The position numbers were made by a program, and so were the translations under genes. This document shows positions 41,885-49,662 of a stretch of DNA of 64,000 nucleotides, in pieces. Positions within the stretch are counted from its first letter, which is position 1; every line of letters begins with the position of its first letter. The DNA is from Streptomyces sp. NBC_01428 (lineage in GTDB: Bacteria > Actinomycetota > Actinomycetes > Streptomycetales > Streptomycetaceae): NCBI RefSeq assembly GCF_036231965.1, contig NZ_CP109499.1, positions 6,696,001 through 6,760,000 on the forward strand, in the 5' to 3' direction. The notes under the pieces are model-generated. The model made no database searches. It was given only the letters and a program-made list of their open reading frames with translations, and was not told the origin of the DNA.

Positions 41885-42298
41885 ATGACCAGCACGCCTC
41901 CGCCCAGCAGCCTCGACCCCGAGATCGCCGCCCGCCTCAAGCGCGGCGCCGACGGACTCGTCCCCGCCATCGCCCAGCAGTACGACACCGGTGAGGTGCT
42001 GATGCTCGGCTGGATGGACGACGAGGCGCTGCATCGCACCCTCACCACGGGCCGCTGCACCTACTGGTCGCGCAGCCGCCAGGAGTACTGGGTGAAGGGC
42101 GACACCTCCGGCCACGTCCAGCACGTGAAGTCCGTGTCCCTGGACTGCGACGCGGACACCGTCCTGGTGCGCGTCGACCAGGTGGGCGCCGCCTGCCACA
42201 CCGGAGACCGCACCTGCTTCGACGCCGACGTGCTGCTGAAGGACGCGGGGACCGCACCCGAGGGCGCCGATTCCGGTGCACCCGCCCGGGATCAGTAA
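41885..42298 (+). CDS. hisI: phosphoribosyl-AMP cyclohydrolase
   Basis: Opens the adenine ring of PR-AMP, third step of histidine synthesis; 137 residues, without the HisE pyrophosphatase domain. The signature is WSRSRQEYWVKGDTSGHVQ, and the zinc/magnesium ligands lie in SLDCDADTVLVRVDQ and GAACHTGDRTCFD. ATG 41885 is preferred to ATG 41876 because CACAAT ends 7 bases before it. The gene is ~8.6 kb away from hisF and is followed after 11 bases by trpE, so the two pathways share a transcript here. Confidence 0.95.
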   Translation: MTSTPPPSSLDPEIAARLKRGADGLVPAIAQQYDTGEVLMLGWMDDEALHRTLTTGRCTYWSRSRQEYWVKGDTSGHVQHVKSVSLDCDADTVLVRVDQVGAACHTGDRTCFDADVLLKDAGTAPEGADSGAPARDQ

Positions 42299-42309
42299 GG
42301 TCAGCCGCC

Positions 42310-43797
42310 ATGGACCTCGAGACGTTCCGCAAGCTGGCCACCGACCGCCGTGTCATCCCCGTCAGCCGCAAGCTGCTCGCGGACGGCGACACGCCGGTCG
42401 CGCTCTACCGCAAGCTGGCCGCCGAGCGCCCCGGCACGTTCCTGCTCGAATCCGCGGAGAACGGCCGCACCTCCCTGTCCTGGTCCCGCTACTCCTTCGT
42501 CGGCGTCCGCTCCGCCGCGACCCTCACGGAGCGGGACGGACAGGCGCACTGGCTCGGCACCCCGCCGGTCGGCGTGCCCGTGGACGGCGACCCGCTCGTC
42601 GCCCTGCGCGCCACCATCCAGGCGCTGCACACCCCGCACGGCGAGGGCCTGCCCCCGTTCACCGGCGGCATGGTCGGCTATCTGGGCTACGACATCGTGC
42701 GCCGCCTGGAGAAGATCGGCCCCGGCGAACGCGACGACCTGAAGCTGCCCGAGCTGACCATGCTGCTCACCAGCGACCTGGCCGTCCTCGACCACTGGGA
42801 CGGCTCGGTCCAGCTCATCGCCAACGCGATCAACCACAACGACCTCGACACGGGTGTCGACGAGGCCTACGCCGACGCGGTCGCCCGCCTCGACGCCATG
42901 GAGGCCGACCTCTCGCGCGCGGTCTCCCAGCCGCCCGCCGCGCTCCCGCCCTCGGAACTGCCGGAGTACACCGCGCTCTGGGGCGGCCCCGACTTCCGGG
43001 CGGCCGTCGAGGACGTCAAGGAGCGCATCCGGGCCGGCGAGGCCTTCCAGGTCGTCCCCTCCCAGCGCTTCGAAACGCCGTGCACGGCCAGCGCGTTGGA
43101 CGTCTACCGCGTGCTGCGGGCGACCAACCCCTCCCCGTACATGTACCTGTTCCGCTTCGACGGGTTCGATGTCGTCGGGTCCTCCCCGGAGGCCCTCGTC
43201 AAGGTCGAGGACGGGCAGGCGATGGTGCACCCCATCGCGGGCACCCGGCCGCGCGGCGCCACCGTCCAGGAGGACCAGGCCCTCGCCGACGAGCTGATCG
43301 CCGACCCCAAGGAGCGCGCGGAGCACCTCATGCTCGTCGACCTCGGACGCAACGACCTGGGACGGGTCTGCGAGCCGGGCTCCGTCGAGGTCGTCGACTT
43401 CATGTCCATCGAGCGGTACTCGCACGTGATGCACATCGTGTCCACGGTGACCGGCCGCGTCGCCGCCGGCCGCACCGCGTTCGACGTGCTCACCGCCTGC
43501 TTCCCCGCCGGCACCCTGTCCGGCGCGCCCAAGCCGCGCGCGATGCAGATCATCGACGAACTGGAGCCCTCCCGGCGCGGGTTGTACGGCGGCTGCGTCG
43601 GCTACCTGGACTTCGCGGGCGACTCCGACACCGCCATCGCCATCCGCACGGCCCTGCTGCGCGACGGCACGGCGTACGTCCAGGCGGGCGCCGGCATCGT
43701 CGCCGACTCGGTCCCGGAGGCGGAGGACGAGGAGTGCCGCAACAAGGCGTCGGCGGTACTGAGGGCGGTCCACACGGCGAACCGCCTCGGCACCTGA
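42310..43797 (+). CDS. trpE: anthranilate synthase component I
   Basis: Converts chorismate with ammonia to anthranilate; 495 residues. The feedback site motif LLES (FLLESAENGRTSLSWSRYSF) for tryptophan is present in the N-terminal domain. The chorismate-binding domain has AGEAFQVVPSQRFE, NPSPYMYLFRFDG, GSSPEALVKV, HPIAGTRPRG, DLGRNDLGRVC and GGCVGYLDFAGDSDTAIAIRT. The TrpG amidotransferase and TrpD are not in this window. There is no leader peptide or attenuator between hisI and trpE (only 11 bases). Confidence 0.97.
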   Translation: MDLETFRKLATDRRVIPVSRKLLADGDTPVALYRKLAAERPGTFLLESAENGRTSLSWSRYSFVGVRSAATLTERDGQAHWLGTPPVGVPVDGDPLVALRATIQALHTPHGEGLPPFTGGMVGYLGYDIVRRLEKIGPGERDDLKLPELTMLLTSDLAVLDHWDGSVQLIANAINHNDLDTGVDEAYADAVARLDAMEADLSRAVSQPPAALPPSELPEYTALWGGPDFRAAVEDVKERIRAGEAFQVVPSQRFETPCTASALDVYRVLRATNPSPYMYLFRFDGFDVVGSSPEALVKVEDGQAMVHPIAGTRPRGATVQEDQALADELIADPKERAEHLMLVDLGRNDLGRVCEPGSVEVVDFMSIERYSHVMHIVSTVTGRVAAGRTAFDVLTACFPAGTLSGAPKPRAMQIIDELEPSRRGLYGGCVGYLDFAGDSDTAIAIRTALLRDGTAYVQAGAGIVADSVPEAEDEECRNKASAVLRAVHTANRLGT

Positions 43798-44068
43798 CCC
43801 CCGCGGCCCGGCTCCGCCCCCGGGACCCGGAGGGCGAGCCCCGGGCGTCACGCAGGCCGTGCGCCGCGGTCGTCGCCCCCGGCAGGCCCGGGGACGGCCC
43901 ACCCGGCGGTGCCGCTCGCGCGCCCGGACCGGCCCCTGGAGCGGTCGGGCAGCGGGCAGTTGAAGGACGTCCGGCCGGGGGCGCGGCCGGGCCGGTGCGG
44001 GCAATAGGACGAGGGTCACGTGTGCCCCGGGTGACGGTTCGCCCAGGGTTCAGGCGATAGTGGAGTAC
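43798..44068. other. 271-bp gap with a hairpin after trpE
   Basis: Contains GGCTCCGCCC...GGGCGAGCC (43810-43840), an imperfect hairpin 13 bases after the trpE stop that could terminate hisI-trpE. No Trp-codon-rich leader peptide is found here. The 3' end carries the promoter-like GATAGT of the next gene. Confidence 0.5.
44056..44061 (+). promoter_or_regulatory. -10-like hexamer for a leaderless trp-associated gene
   Basis: GATAGT ends 7 bases before GTG 44069. Confidence 0.45.
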
Positions 44069-44713
44069 GTGACTGCTGTACCTCACCCCCGATCCGAAGC
44101 CGCCGGACCCTCCCGGTCCGGCCGCCGCAGCCTTGGCGTGGCCCTGCTGAGCGGTGCGCTCGGCGCGGCCGTGGCCCTGCTGTCCACCCGGCAGAGCTGG
44201 GCGGAGGGGACCGCGACCGTGGCCGGCGGCGCCTTTCCGCTGACCGCCAAGGGCAGCGACGTCACGGGTGTGCCCGCGGCGCTCGCGATAGTCGGCCTCG
44301 CCGCGCTCGTCGCCGTCTTCGCCGTCCGCCGCTCCGGCCGCCTGCTGGTCTCCGTGCTGCTCGCCCTCTCCGGCGCGGGCACGGTCGTGGCGGCCGTCCT
44401 CGGCGCCGGCGACAGCTCCGCCCTCGACGAACAGGCCGCCGCCGCCTCCGGCAACACCGCCGCCACCGCGGTCGGACTCAGCCACACCGCCTGGCCGTAC
44501 GTGGCCGCGGCGGGCGGCGCGCTGATCCTGCTGGCCGGCCTGCTCGCCGTGCGCTACGGCCGGCTGTGGCCCGCCATGTCCGGCCGCTACGAGCGCGACG
44601 GCGCCCCCCGGCCCCGCAGGACGAAGCCGGTGGACCCGGACCGCCCCGAGGACCTCTGGAAGGCCCTGGACCGCGGCGAGGACCCGACCGGCCCCGACCC
44701 CGCCGGGACCTGA
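44069..44713 (+). CDS. trp-operon-associated membrane protein (TIGR02234 type)
   Basis: 214 residues with four membrane segments: SLGVALLSGALGAAVALLS, PAALAIVGLAALVAVFAV, LLVSVLLALSGAGTVVAAVL and WPYVAAAGGALILLAGLLA. An extracytoplasmic loop after helix 1 contains RQSWAEG. The C-terminal ~45 residues are a charged cytoplasmic tail ending in DPDRPEDLWKALDRGEDPT. This is the conserved membrane protein found among actinobacterial trp genes, function unknown. GTG 44069 is chosen over GTG 44060 because GATAGT ends 7 bases before it. Confidence 0.85.
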   Translation: MTAVPHPRSEAAGPSRSGRRSLGVALLSGALGAAVALLSTRQSWAEGTATVAGGAFPLTAKGSDVTGVPAALAIVGLAALVAVFAVRRSGRLLVSVLLALSGAGTVVAAVLGAGDSSALDEQAAAASGNTAATAVGLSHTAWPYVAAAGGALILLAGLLAVRYGRLWPAMSGRYERDGAPRPRRTKPVDPDRPEDLWKALDRGEDPTGPDPAGT

Positions 44714-44894
44714 GCCCCGCCCCGGCAGGCCCTGCGTCCCCGCCCGGCCGGGCCATCCGCCCCGGGCCGTACGTCCCGACCTGGCCGGACCGACGCGCGA
44801 GCGGCGACCCCCGGCTCACGGCGGACCCGTCCGTACGGGACAATGGACGGTGAGCGTCCGACTCACACACGCACACAGCAACGAGGAGCAAGTC

Positions 44895-45140
44895 ATGGCG
44901 GGCAGCAGCCACGGTCACACCCCGGCCGCCTGGACCGGTGTCATCATCGCCTTCATCGGTTTCTGCATCTCGGGTGCCTTCATGGTGATGGCCGACCCGC
45001 TGGGCTTCTGGGCCGGTCTGGTCGTCGTCGCCCTCGGTGGTGTCGTCGGCATGGTCATGCGGAGCATGGGCCTGGGCCAGCCGAAGACCTCCTCCCAGCA
45101 GGTCGCGCGCGCCCGGGAGACCGTGAGCGCCGACGCCTGA
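44895..45140 (+). CDS. HGxxPAAW motif small membrane protein
   Basis: 81 residues. The N-terminus MAGSSHGHTPAAW has the HGxxPAAW motif that defines this actinobacterial family. Two membrane helices follow (VIIAFIGFCISGAFMVM and GLVVVALGGVVGMVMRSMG) and a short polar tail. ATG 44895 has GAGGAG 9 bases upstream; GACAAT at 44839-44844 may be its -10. The conserved position between the TIGR02234-type protein and trpC suggests a link to tryptophan genes, but no function is known. Confidence 0.85.
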   Translation: MAGSSHGHTPAAWTGVIIAFIGFCISGAFMVMADPLGFWAGLVVVALGGVVGMVMRSMGLGQPKTSSQQVARARETVSADA

Positions 45141-45161
45141 TCCGCGAAGGTCTTCGCCGAT

Positions 45162-45193
45162 AGGCGGTCCCGGCACATCCGCCGGGGCCGCCT
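45162..45193 (+). terminator. hairpin after the HGxxPAAW gene
   Basis: AGGCGGTCCCGGC-acatcc-GCCGGGGCCGCCT, 13 bp with one G-T pair, followed by TTCGCG, 21 bases after the stop. Confidence 0.65.
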
Positions 45194-45230
45194 TTCGCGT
45201 ACCGGGCGAGCGTCCGCCCCGCGCGCGGGG

Positions 45231-45236
45231 CAGAAT
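45231..45236 (+). promoter_or_regulatory. -10-like hexamer for a leaderless DUF2752 transcript
   Basis: CAGAAT ends 7 bases before GTG 45244, with no Shine-Dalgarno. Confidence 0.45.
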
Positions 45237-45243
45237 GCGTCGG

Positions 45244-45816
45244 GTGAACGCCGAATCCCAGAGGGTGACGCAGACCGGGGGCCCCGCACCCTGGAGCACG
45301 TCCGCCACGGAGCCGCACACCGGTCGTGCCGCGCAGGCGCACACGGTCCCCGCTCCGGCCCCGGCGGCCCCCGCGGGCCCCGCGGGCCCCGCGGGTCCTT
45401 CCACGGGGACGGGCACCGGCGCGGTGCTGTGGCGGCTCGCCGTCCCGGCCGGGATGCTCGCGGCCGTCGTCGGCGCCTTCGCCTACGTGGGGGCCGTCGA
45501 TCCCAACCAGCCCGGCCACTACCCGGTCTGCCCGCTGCTGCGCCTCACCGGCGTGTACTGCCCCGGCTGCGGCGGTCTGCGCAGCGCGCACGCCTTCGTC
45601 CACGGAGACATCGCCGCCGCGCTCACGGACAACGCTCTCGCCGTCGCCGGCTATGTCGTCTTCGCCGCCGTGTGGGCCTTCTGGGTGATCCGTGTCGCGC
45701 GCGGGCGGCCCGCCCGGCTCGACCTCGGACCGGTCCACCTGTGGAGCGTGGGCGCGTTGGTGCTGGTCTTCACGGTTGTCCGGAACCTGCCCTTCGGCGG
45801 CTGGTTGCATCCTTGA
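45244..45816 (+). CDS. DUF2752 family membrane protein
   Basis: 190 residues. A ~60-residue Pro/Ala/Gly-rich N-terminus precedes three membrane segments (LAVPAGMLAAVVGAFAYVGA, VAGYVVFAAVWAFWVI, LWSVGALVLVFTVVRNL). The diagnostic block is CPLLRLTGVYCPGCGGLRS, with three Cys and the family motif CPGCG(G/M)xR. Function unknown. GTG 45244 is preferred to ATG 45235, which lies inside the -10-like CAGAAT. Next to trpC on the same strand but with 165 bases between. Confidence 0.85.
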   Translation: MNAESQRVTQTGGPAPWSTSATEPHTGRAAQAHTVPAPAPAAPAGPAGPAGPSTGTGTGAVLWRLAVPAGMLAAVVGAFAYVGAVDPNQPGHYPVCPLLRLTGVYCPGCGGLRSAHAFVHGDIAAALTDNALAVAGYVVFAAVWAFWVIRVARGRPARLDLGPVHLWSVGALVLVFTVVRNLPFGGWLHP

Positions 45817-45981
45817 TCAAATGACAAATGTCCAGGTAGTGGGACCGGCGTCAACCGGATGCGAGGGCTACGCCTTCCTCCGGATACCATCGCAGTGACC
45901 CACTTTTCCGTCAGCGACGGAGAACCCGGGTCGACTGCTCCACCGCTTCAACCGTCCACCGCAGGGAAGGGGGCCGCTCGC

Positions 45982-46791
45982 GTGAGTGTGCTCGACGAGA
46001 TCATCGACGGAGTCCGTGCCGACCTCGCGGAGCGGCAGGCGCGCGTCAGCCTCGACGAGCTCAAGGAGCGCGCGGCGAAGGCTCCTGCGGCCAAGGACGG
46101 CGTCGCCGCCCTGCGAGGCGACGGCGTCAAGGTCATCTGCGAGGTCAAGCGGTCCAGCCCCTCCAAGGGCGCGCTCGCCGCGATCGCCGACCCGGCGGCC
46201 CTGGCGGCCGACTACGAGGCGGGCGGCGCGGCCGTCATCTCCGTCCTCACCGAACAGCGCCGCTTCGGCGGTTCGCTCGCCGACCTGGAGGCCGTCCGCG
46301 CCCGCGTGGACGTCCCGGTCCTGCGCAAGGACTTCATCGTCACGTCGTACCAGCTCTGGGAGGCCCGCGCGTACGGCGCCGACCTGGCGCTGCTCATCGT
46401 CGCGGCCCTCGACCAGCCCGCCCTGGAGTCCCTCATCGAGCGCGCCGAGTCCATCGGACTCACGCCGATCGTCGAGGTGCACGACGAGGACGAGGTCGAG
46501 CGGGCGGTGGACGCCGGAGCGAAGATCATCGGTGTCAACGCGCGCAACCTCAAGACGCTGAAGGTCGACCGCACCACCTTCGAGCGCGTCGCACCCGAGA
46601 TCCCCGACGACCTCGTCAAGATCGCCGAGTCCGGTGTCCGCGGCCCGCACGACCTCATCGCGTACGCCAACGCGGGCGCCGACGCCGTCCTCGTCGGCGA
46701 GTCCCTCGTCACCGGCCGCGACCCGAAGACCGCCGTCTCCGACCTCGTCGCCGCCGGTGCCCACCCGGCGCTGCGGCACGGACGGGACTGA
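45982..46791 (+). CDS. trpC: indole-3-glycerol phosphate synthase
   Basis: Closes the indole ring from CdRP; 269 residues, a monofunctional (beta/alpha)8 enzyme. Motifs: VICEVKRSSPSKG (catalytic Lys), SVLTEQRRFGGSLADLE, VPVLRKDFIV, IVEVHDEDEVERA, IIGVNARNLKTL and IAESGVRGPHDL. GTG 45982 has AAGGGGG about 9 bases upstream. The 165 bases before it have no Trp-rich leader frame. TrpF activity is supplied by PriA. trpM starts 7 bases after the stop. Confidence 0.96.
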   Translation: MSVLDEIIDGVRADLAERQARVSLDELKERAAKAPAAKDGVAALRGDGVKVICEVKRSSPSKGALAAIADPAALAADYEAGGAAVISVLTEQRRFGGSLADLEAVRARVDVPVLRKDFIVTSYQLWEARAYGADLALLIVAALDQPALESLIERAESIGLTPIVEVHDEDEVERAVDAGAKIIGVNARNLKTLKVDRTTFERVAPEIPDDLVKIAESGVRGPHDLIAYANAGADAVLVGESLVTGRDPKTAVSDLVAAGAHPALRHGRD

Positions 46792-46798
46792 CCCGCCG

Positions 46799-47251
46799 GT
46801 GACCACCCCGACCCTCGCCGCCGCCGTACCCCGTCCGGGCTCCCGCCCCGACGGCGTACCGGCGCGCGCGGGGTCGGCCCTGCCGGACCGGTCCGGCGAT
46901 CTTCTCCGGTCTCCCGTCGGATCGCCCGTACCGCGCACGGACGACGGGGACTCCGTCCCGTCCGCCGCGCCGGACGGGCCCCTCGACCTTCCCGGCCGCT
47001 CCGGGACCGGGCGGCCCCTCGTGCCGTCCGGCGCGGCGCTCCCCGCCGCCTCCTCGGCCCGCGATCCCTACGCGCGGCTGGCCCGCGGCTGCCGTCCGCG
47101 CGGCTGCCGGGCCCCCGCCCGCCGCGTCCACGGACGCCGCGTCCGCTACGTCATCGGCGACGAGCCGGGTCAGGTCAACGGCATGCGATGGCCCGAGCGC
47201 GTACGCGCGCTCCCGCCCCGTCCGGCCGGCCCCACCTCACAGGCGGGCTGA
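46799..47251 (+). CDS. trpM: TrpM-like tryptophan biosynthesis modulator, with possible N-terminal extension
   Basis: Placed between trpC and trpB, where streptomycetes carry the small trpM/trpX gene. The last ~64 residues contain the recognisable core RDPYARLARGCRPRGC, RRVHGRRVRYVIGDEPGQVN and GMRWPERV. From GTG 46799 the product is 150 residues; the first ~85 are Pro/Ser/Asp-rich and without known features. The next in-frame GTG (47021) would give 76 residues, closer to the ~60 residues known for S. coelicolor TrpM. Neither start has a strong ribosome site. In S. coelicolor TrpM affects tryptophan flux and development. Confidence 0.65.
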   Translation: MTTPTLAAAVPRPGSRPDGVPARAGSALPDRSGDLLRSPVGSPVPRTDDGDSVPSAAPDGPLDLPGRSGTGRPLVPSGAALPAASSARDPYARLARGCRPRGCRAPARRVHGRRVRYVIGDEPGQVNGMRWPERVRALPPRPAGPTSQAG

Positions 47252-47351
47252 ACACGGTCCTCCCCTCGGGCGGACCGGCCGGTACCGCCACCCCCGTTCC
47301 CGTGACAGCACGTCCGTCGCGGTCCGGAGGGACACGCGGCGGGGCGGCGGT

Positions 47352-47375
47352 GTCACCGACGAGCACGTCGGTGAC
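47352..47375 (+). promoter_or_regulatory. hairpin in the trpM-trpB gap
   Basis: GTCACCGACG-agca-CGTCGGTGAC, perfect 10-bp stem, 80 bases before trpB in a 203-base gap that holds no other supported gene. It could slow transcription or stabilise the trpBA message; no alternative pairing or leader peptide was found. Confidence 0.4.
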
Positions 47376-47454
47376 GGCGGAGCGCGGGTGCGTCCGGCTG
47401 CCGTGACCCCTGTCCGACCCGAAACCGGGGCTGTCGCCCCTGCGAGGTAACCGC

Positions 47455-48747
47455 ATGCCCAGCGAGTTCTTCATTCCCGACCCCGAGGGTCAAGTCCCCA
47501 CCGCCGAGGGCTACTTCGGCGCGTTCGGCGGCAAGTTCATCCCGGAGGCGCTGGTCGCCGCCGTGGACGAGGTCGCCGTCGAGTACGACAAGGCGAAGTC
47601 CGACCCCGAGTTCGCCCGCGAACTCGACGACCTGCTCGTCCACTACACCGGACGCCCCAGCTCCCTGACGGAGGTGCCGCGCTTCGCCGAACACGCGGGC
47701 GGCGCACGCGTCTTCCTCAAGCGCGAGGACCTCAACCACACCGGCTCGCACAAGATCAACAACGTGCTCGGCCAGGCCCTGCTCACCAAGCGCATGGGCA
47801 AGACCCGCGTCATCGCGGAGACCGGCGCCGGCCAGCACGGCGTCGCCACGGCCACCGCCTGTGCGCTGTTCGGCCTCGAATGCACCATCTACATGGGCGA
47901 GATCGACACCCAGCGCCAGGCGCTGAACGTGGCCCGGATGCGGATGCTCGGCGCCGAGGTCATCGCCGTGAAGTCCGGCTCGCGCACCCTCAAGGACGCC
48001 ATCAACGAGGCGTTCCGCGACTGGGTCGCCAACGTCGACCGCACCCACTACCTCTTCGGCACGGTGGCGGGCCCGCACCCCTTCCCCGCCATGGTCCGCG
48101 ACTTCCACCGCGTCATCGGCGTCGAGGCCCGCCGGCAGATCCTGGAGCGCGCCGGACGGCTGCCCGACGCCGCCATCGCCTGTGTCGGCGGCGGCTCGAA
48201 CGCCATCGGCCTCTTCCACGCCTTCATCCCCGACAGCGACGTCCGCCTGATCGGCTGCGAACCGGCCGGCCACGGCGTGGAGACCGGCGAGCACGCGGCG
48301 ACGCTGACCGCCGGCGAGCCCGGCATCCTGCACGGATCGCGGTCGTACGTCCTCCAGGACGAGGAGGGCCAGATCACCGAGCCCTACTCGATCTCGGCCG
48401 GACTCGACTACCCCGGCATCGGCCCCGAGCACGCCTACCTCAAGGACAGCGGCCGCGGCGAGTACCGCGCGGTCACCGACGACGCGGCGATGCAGGCCCT
48501 GCGGCTGCTCTCCCGCACGGAGGGCATCATCCCGGCCATCGAGAGCGCCCACGCCCTCGCCGGGGCCCTGGAGGTCGGCAGGGAGCTGGGCAAGGACGGG
48601 CTGATCGTCGTCAACCTGTCCGGGCGCGGCGACAAGGACATGGACACCGCCGCCCGCTACTTCGGCCTGTACGAGACCGGGGCCGACGCCGTCGTCCCCG
48701 CGGACGCCGAGGGCGAGCACGCGGAGATCGAAGGGGACGCCAAGTGA
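47455..48747 (+). CDS. trpB: tryptophan synthase beta subunit
   Basis: Joins indole and serine; 430 residues, TrpB1 type. PLP Lys100 lies in LNHTGSHKINNVLG; the phosphate loop is CVGGGSNAIG; the catalytic glutamate region is AETGAGQHGVATA. The C-terminus has LSGRGDKDMDT and ends in an acidic tail. ATG 47455 has GAGG upstream. The stop overlaps the trpA GTG by 4 bases. Confidence 0.97.
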   Translation: MPSEFFIPDPEGQVPTAEGYFGAFGGKFIPEALVAAVDEVAVEYDKAKSDPEFARELDDLLVHYTGRPSSLTEVPRFAEHAGGARVFLKREDLNHTGSHKINNVLGQALLTKRMGKTRVIAETGAGQHGVATATACALFGLECTIYMGEIDTQRQALNVARMRMLGAEVIAVKSGSRTLKDAINEAFRDWVANVDRTHYLFGTVAGPHPFPAMVRDFHRVIGVEARRQILERAGRLPDAAIACVGGGSNAIGLFHAFIPDSDVRLIGCEPAGHGVETGEHAATLTAGEPGILHGSRSYVLQDEEGQITEPYSISAGLDYPGIGPEHAYLKDSGRGEYRAVTDDAAMQALRLLSRTEGIIPAIESAHALAGALEVGRELGKDGLIVVNLSGRGDKDMDTAARYFGLYETGADAVVPADAEGEHAEIEGDAK

Positions 48748-49559
48748 GCGGCAACATCCAGCTGTTGAGCGACACGCTCGCCGCCGCGAAGGCCGAGGGC
48801 CGGTCCGCCCTCATCGCCTACCTGCCGGCCGGGTTCCCGACCGTCGACGGCGGGATCTCCGCCGTCAAGGCCGTCTTCGAGGGCGGCGCCGACATCGTCG
48901 AGGTCGGGCTGCCGCACAGCGACCCCGTCCTCGACGGGCCCGTCATCCAGACCGCCGACGACATCGCCCTGCGAGGCGGCCTCAAGATCGCGGACGTGAT
49001 GCGGACGGTCCGGGAGGCCTTCGCGGCCACCGGCAGGCCGGTCCTCGTCATGACGTACTGGAACCCCATCGACCGCTACGGCGTCGAGCGGTTCACCGCC
49101 GAGCTCGCCGAGGCGGGCGGCGCGGGCTGCATCCTGCCCGACCTGCCCGTGCAGGAGTCGGCCCTGTGGAGGGAGCACGCCGAGAAGCACGGCCTCGCGA
49201 CCGTCTTCGTCGTCGCGCCCAGCAGCAAGGACGCCCGGCTCGCCGAGATCACCGCGGCGGGCAGCGGCTTCGTCTACGCGGCCTCGCTGATGGGCGTCAC
49301 CGGAACGCGCGCCTCGGTCGGGGCGCAGGCCCAGGAACTGGTCGCGCGCACCAAGGCGACCACCGACCTGCCCGTCTGCGTCGGCCTCGGCGTCTCGAAC
49401 GCCACCCAGGCCGCCGAGGTGGCCGGCTTCGCCGACGGCGTGATCGTCGGCTCCGCGTTCGTGAAGCTGATGCTGGACGCCCCGGACGAGGCGGCCGGTC
49501 TCGACGCCGTCCGCGCGCTCGCCGGCGACCTCGCGAAGGGCGTGCGCGGAACGGCGTGA
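48744..49559 (+). CDS. trpA: tryptophan synthase alpha subunit
   Basis: Cleaves indole-3-glycerol phosphate; 271 residues. The catalytic Glu (DIVEVGLPHSDPVLDGPVIQ) and Asp (ILPDLPVQES region) are present, as are the phosphate loops GVTGTR and VGLGVSN. GTG 48744 overlaps trpB (GTGA), matching the alpha2beta2 complex. End of the trp cluster. Confidence 0.96.
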   Translation: MSGNIQLLSDTLAAAKAEGRSALIAYLPAGFPTVDGGISAVKAVFEGGADIVEVGLPHSDPVLDGPVIQTADDIALRGGLKIADVMRTVREAFAATGRPVLVMTYWNPIDRYGVERFTAELAEAGGAGCILPDLPVQESALWREHAEKHGLATVFVVAPSSKDARLAEITAAGSGFVYAASLMGVTGTRASVGAQAQELVARTKATTDLPVCVGLGVSNATQAAEVAGFADGVIVGSAFVKLMLDAPDEAAGLDAVRALAGDLAKGVRGTA

Positions 49560-49620
49560 CGCCGGAGAGCGTGTCCGTACGTAACGGACAATACGCTCAC
49601 TCGAACGGGTGGACCTTGGA

Positions 49621-49647
49621 CCGGGGAGGCGCGCTGCGCCTCCCCGG
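49621..49647 (+). terminator. perfect hairpin between trpA and the dsbA-like gene
   Basis: CCGGGGAGGCGC-gct-GCGCCTCCCCGG, 12-bp stem followed by TTCGTTCT. It ends 15 bases before the GTG of the next gene. It may end the trp transcript or lie in the leader of the dsbA-like gene, for which TACGCT (49592-49597) is a possible -10. Confidence 0.65.
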
Positions 49648-49662
49648 TTCGTTCTGCCGGAT

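Noticed and set aside
45817..45981. Possible trp leader peptide before trpC
   Set aside because: A 25-codon frame from ATG 45821 exists but has no Trp codon, and no terminator/antiterminator pair is visible.
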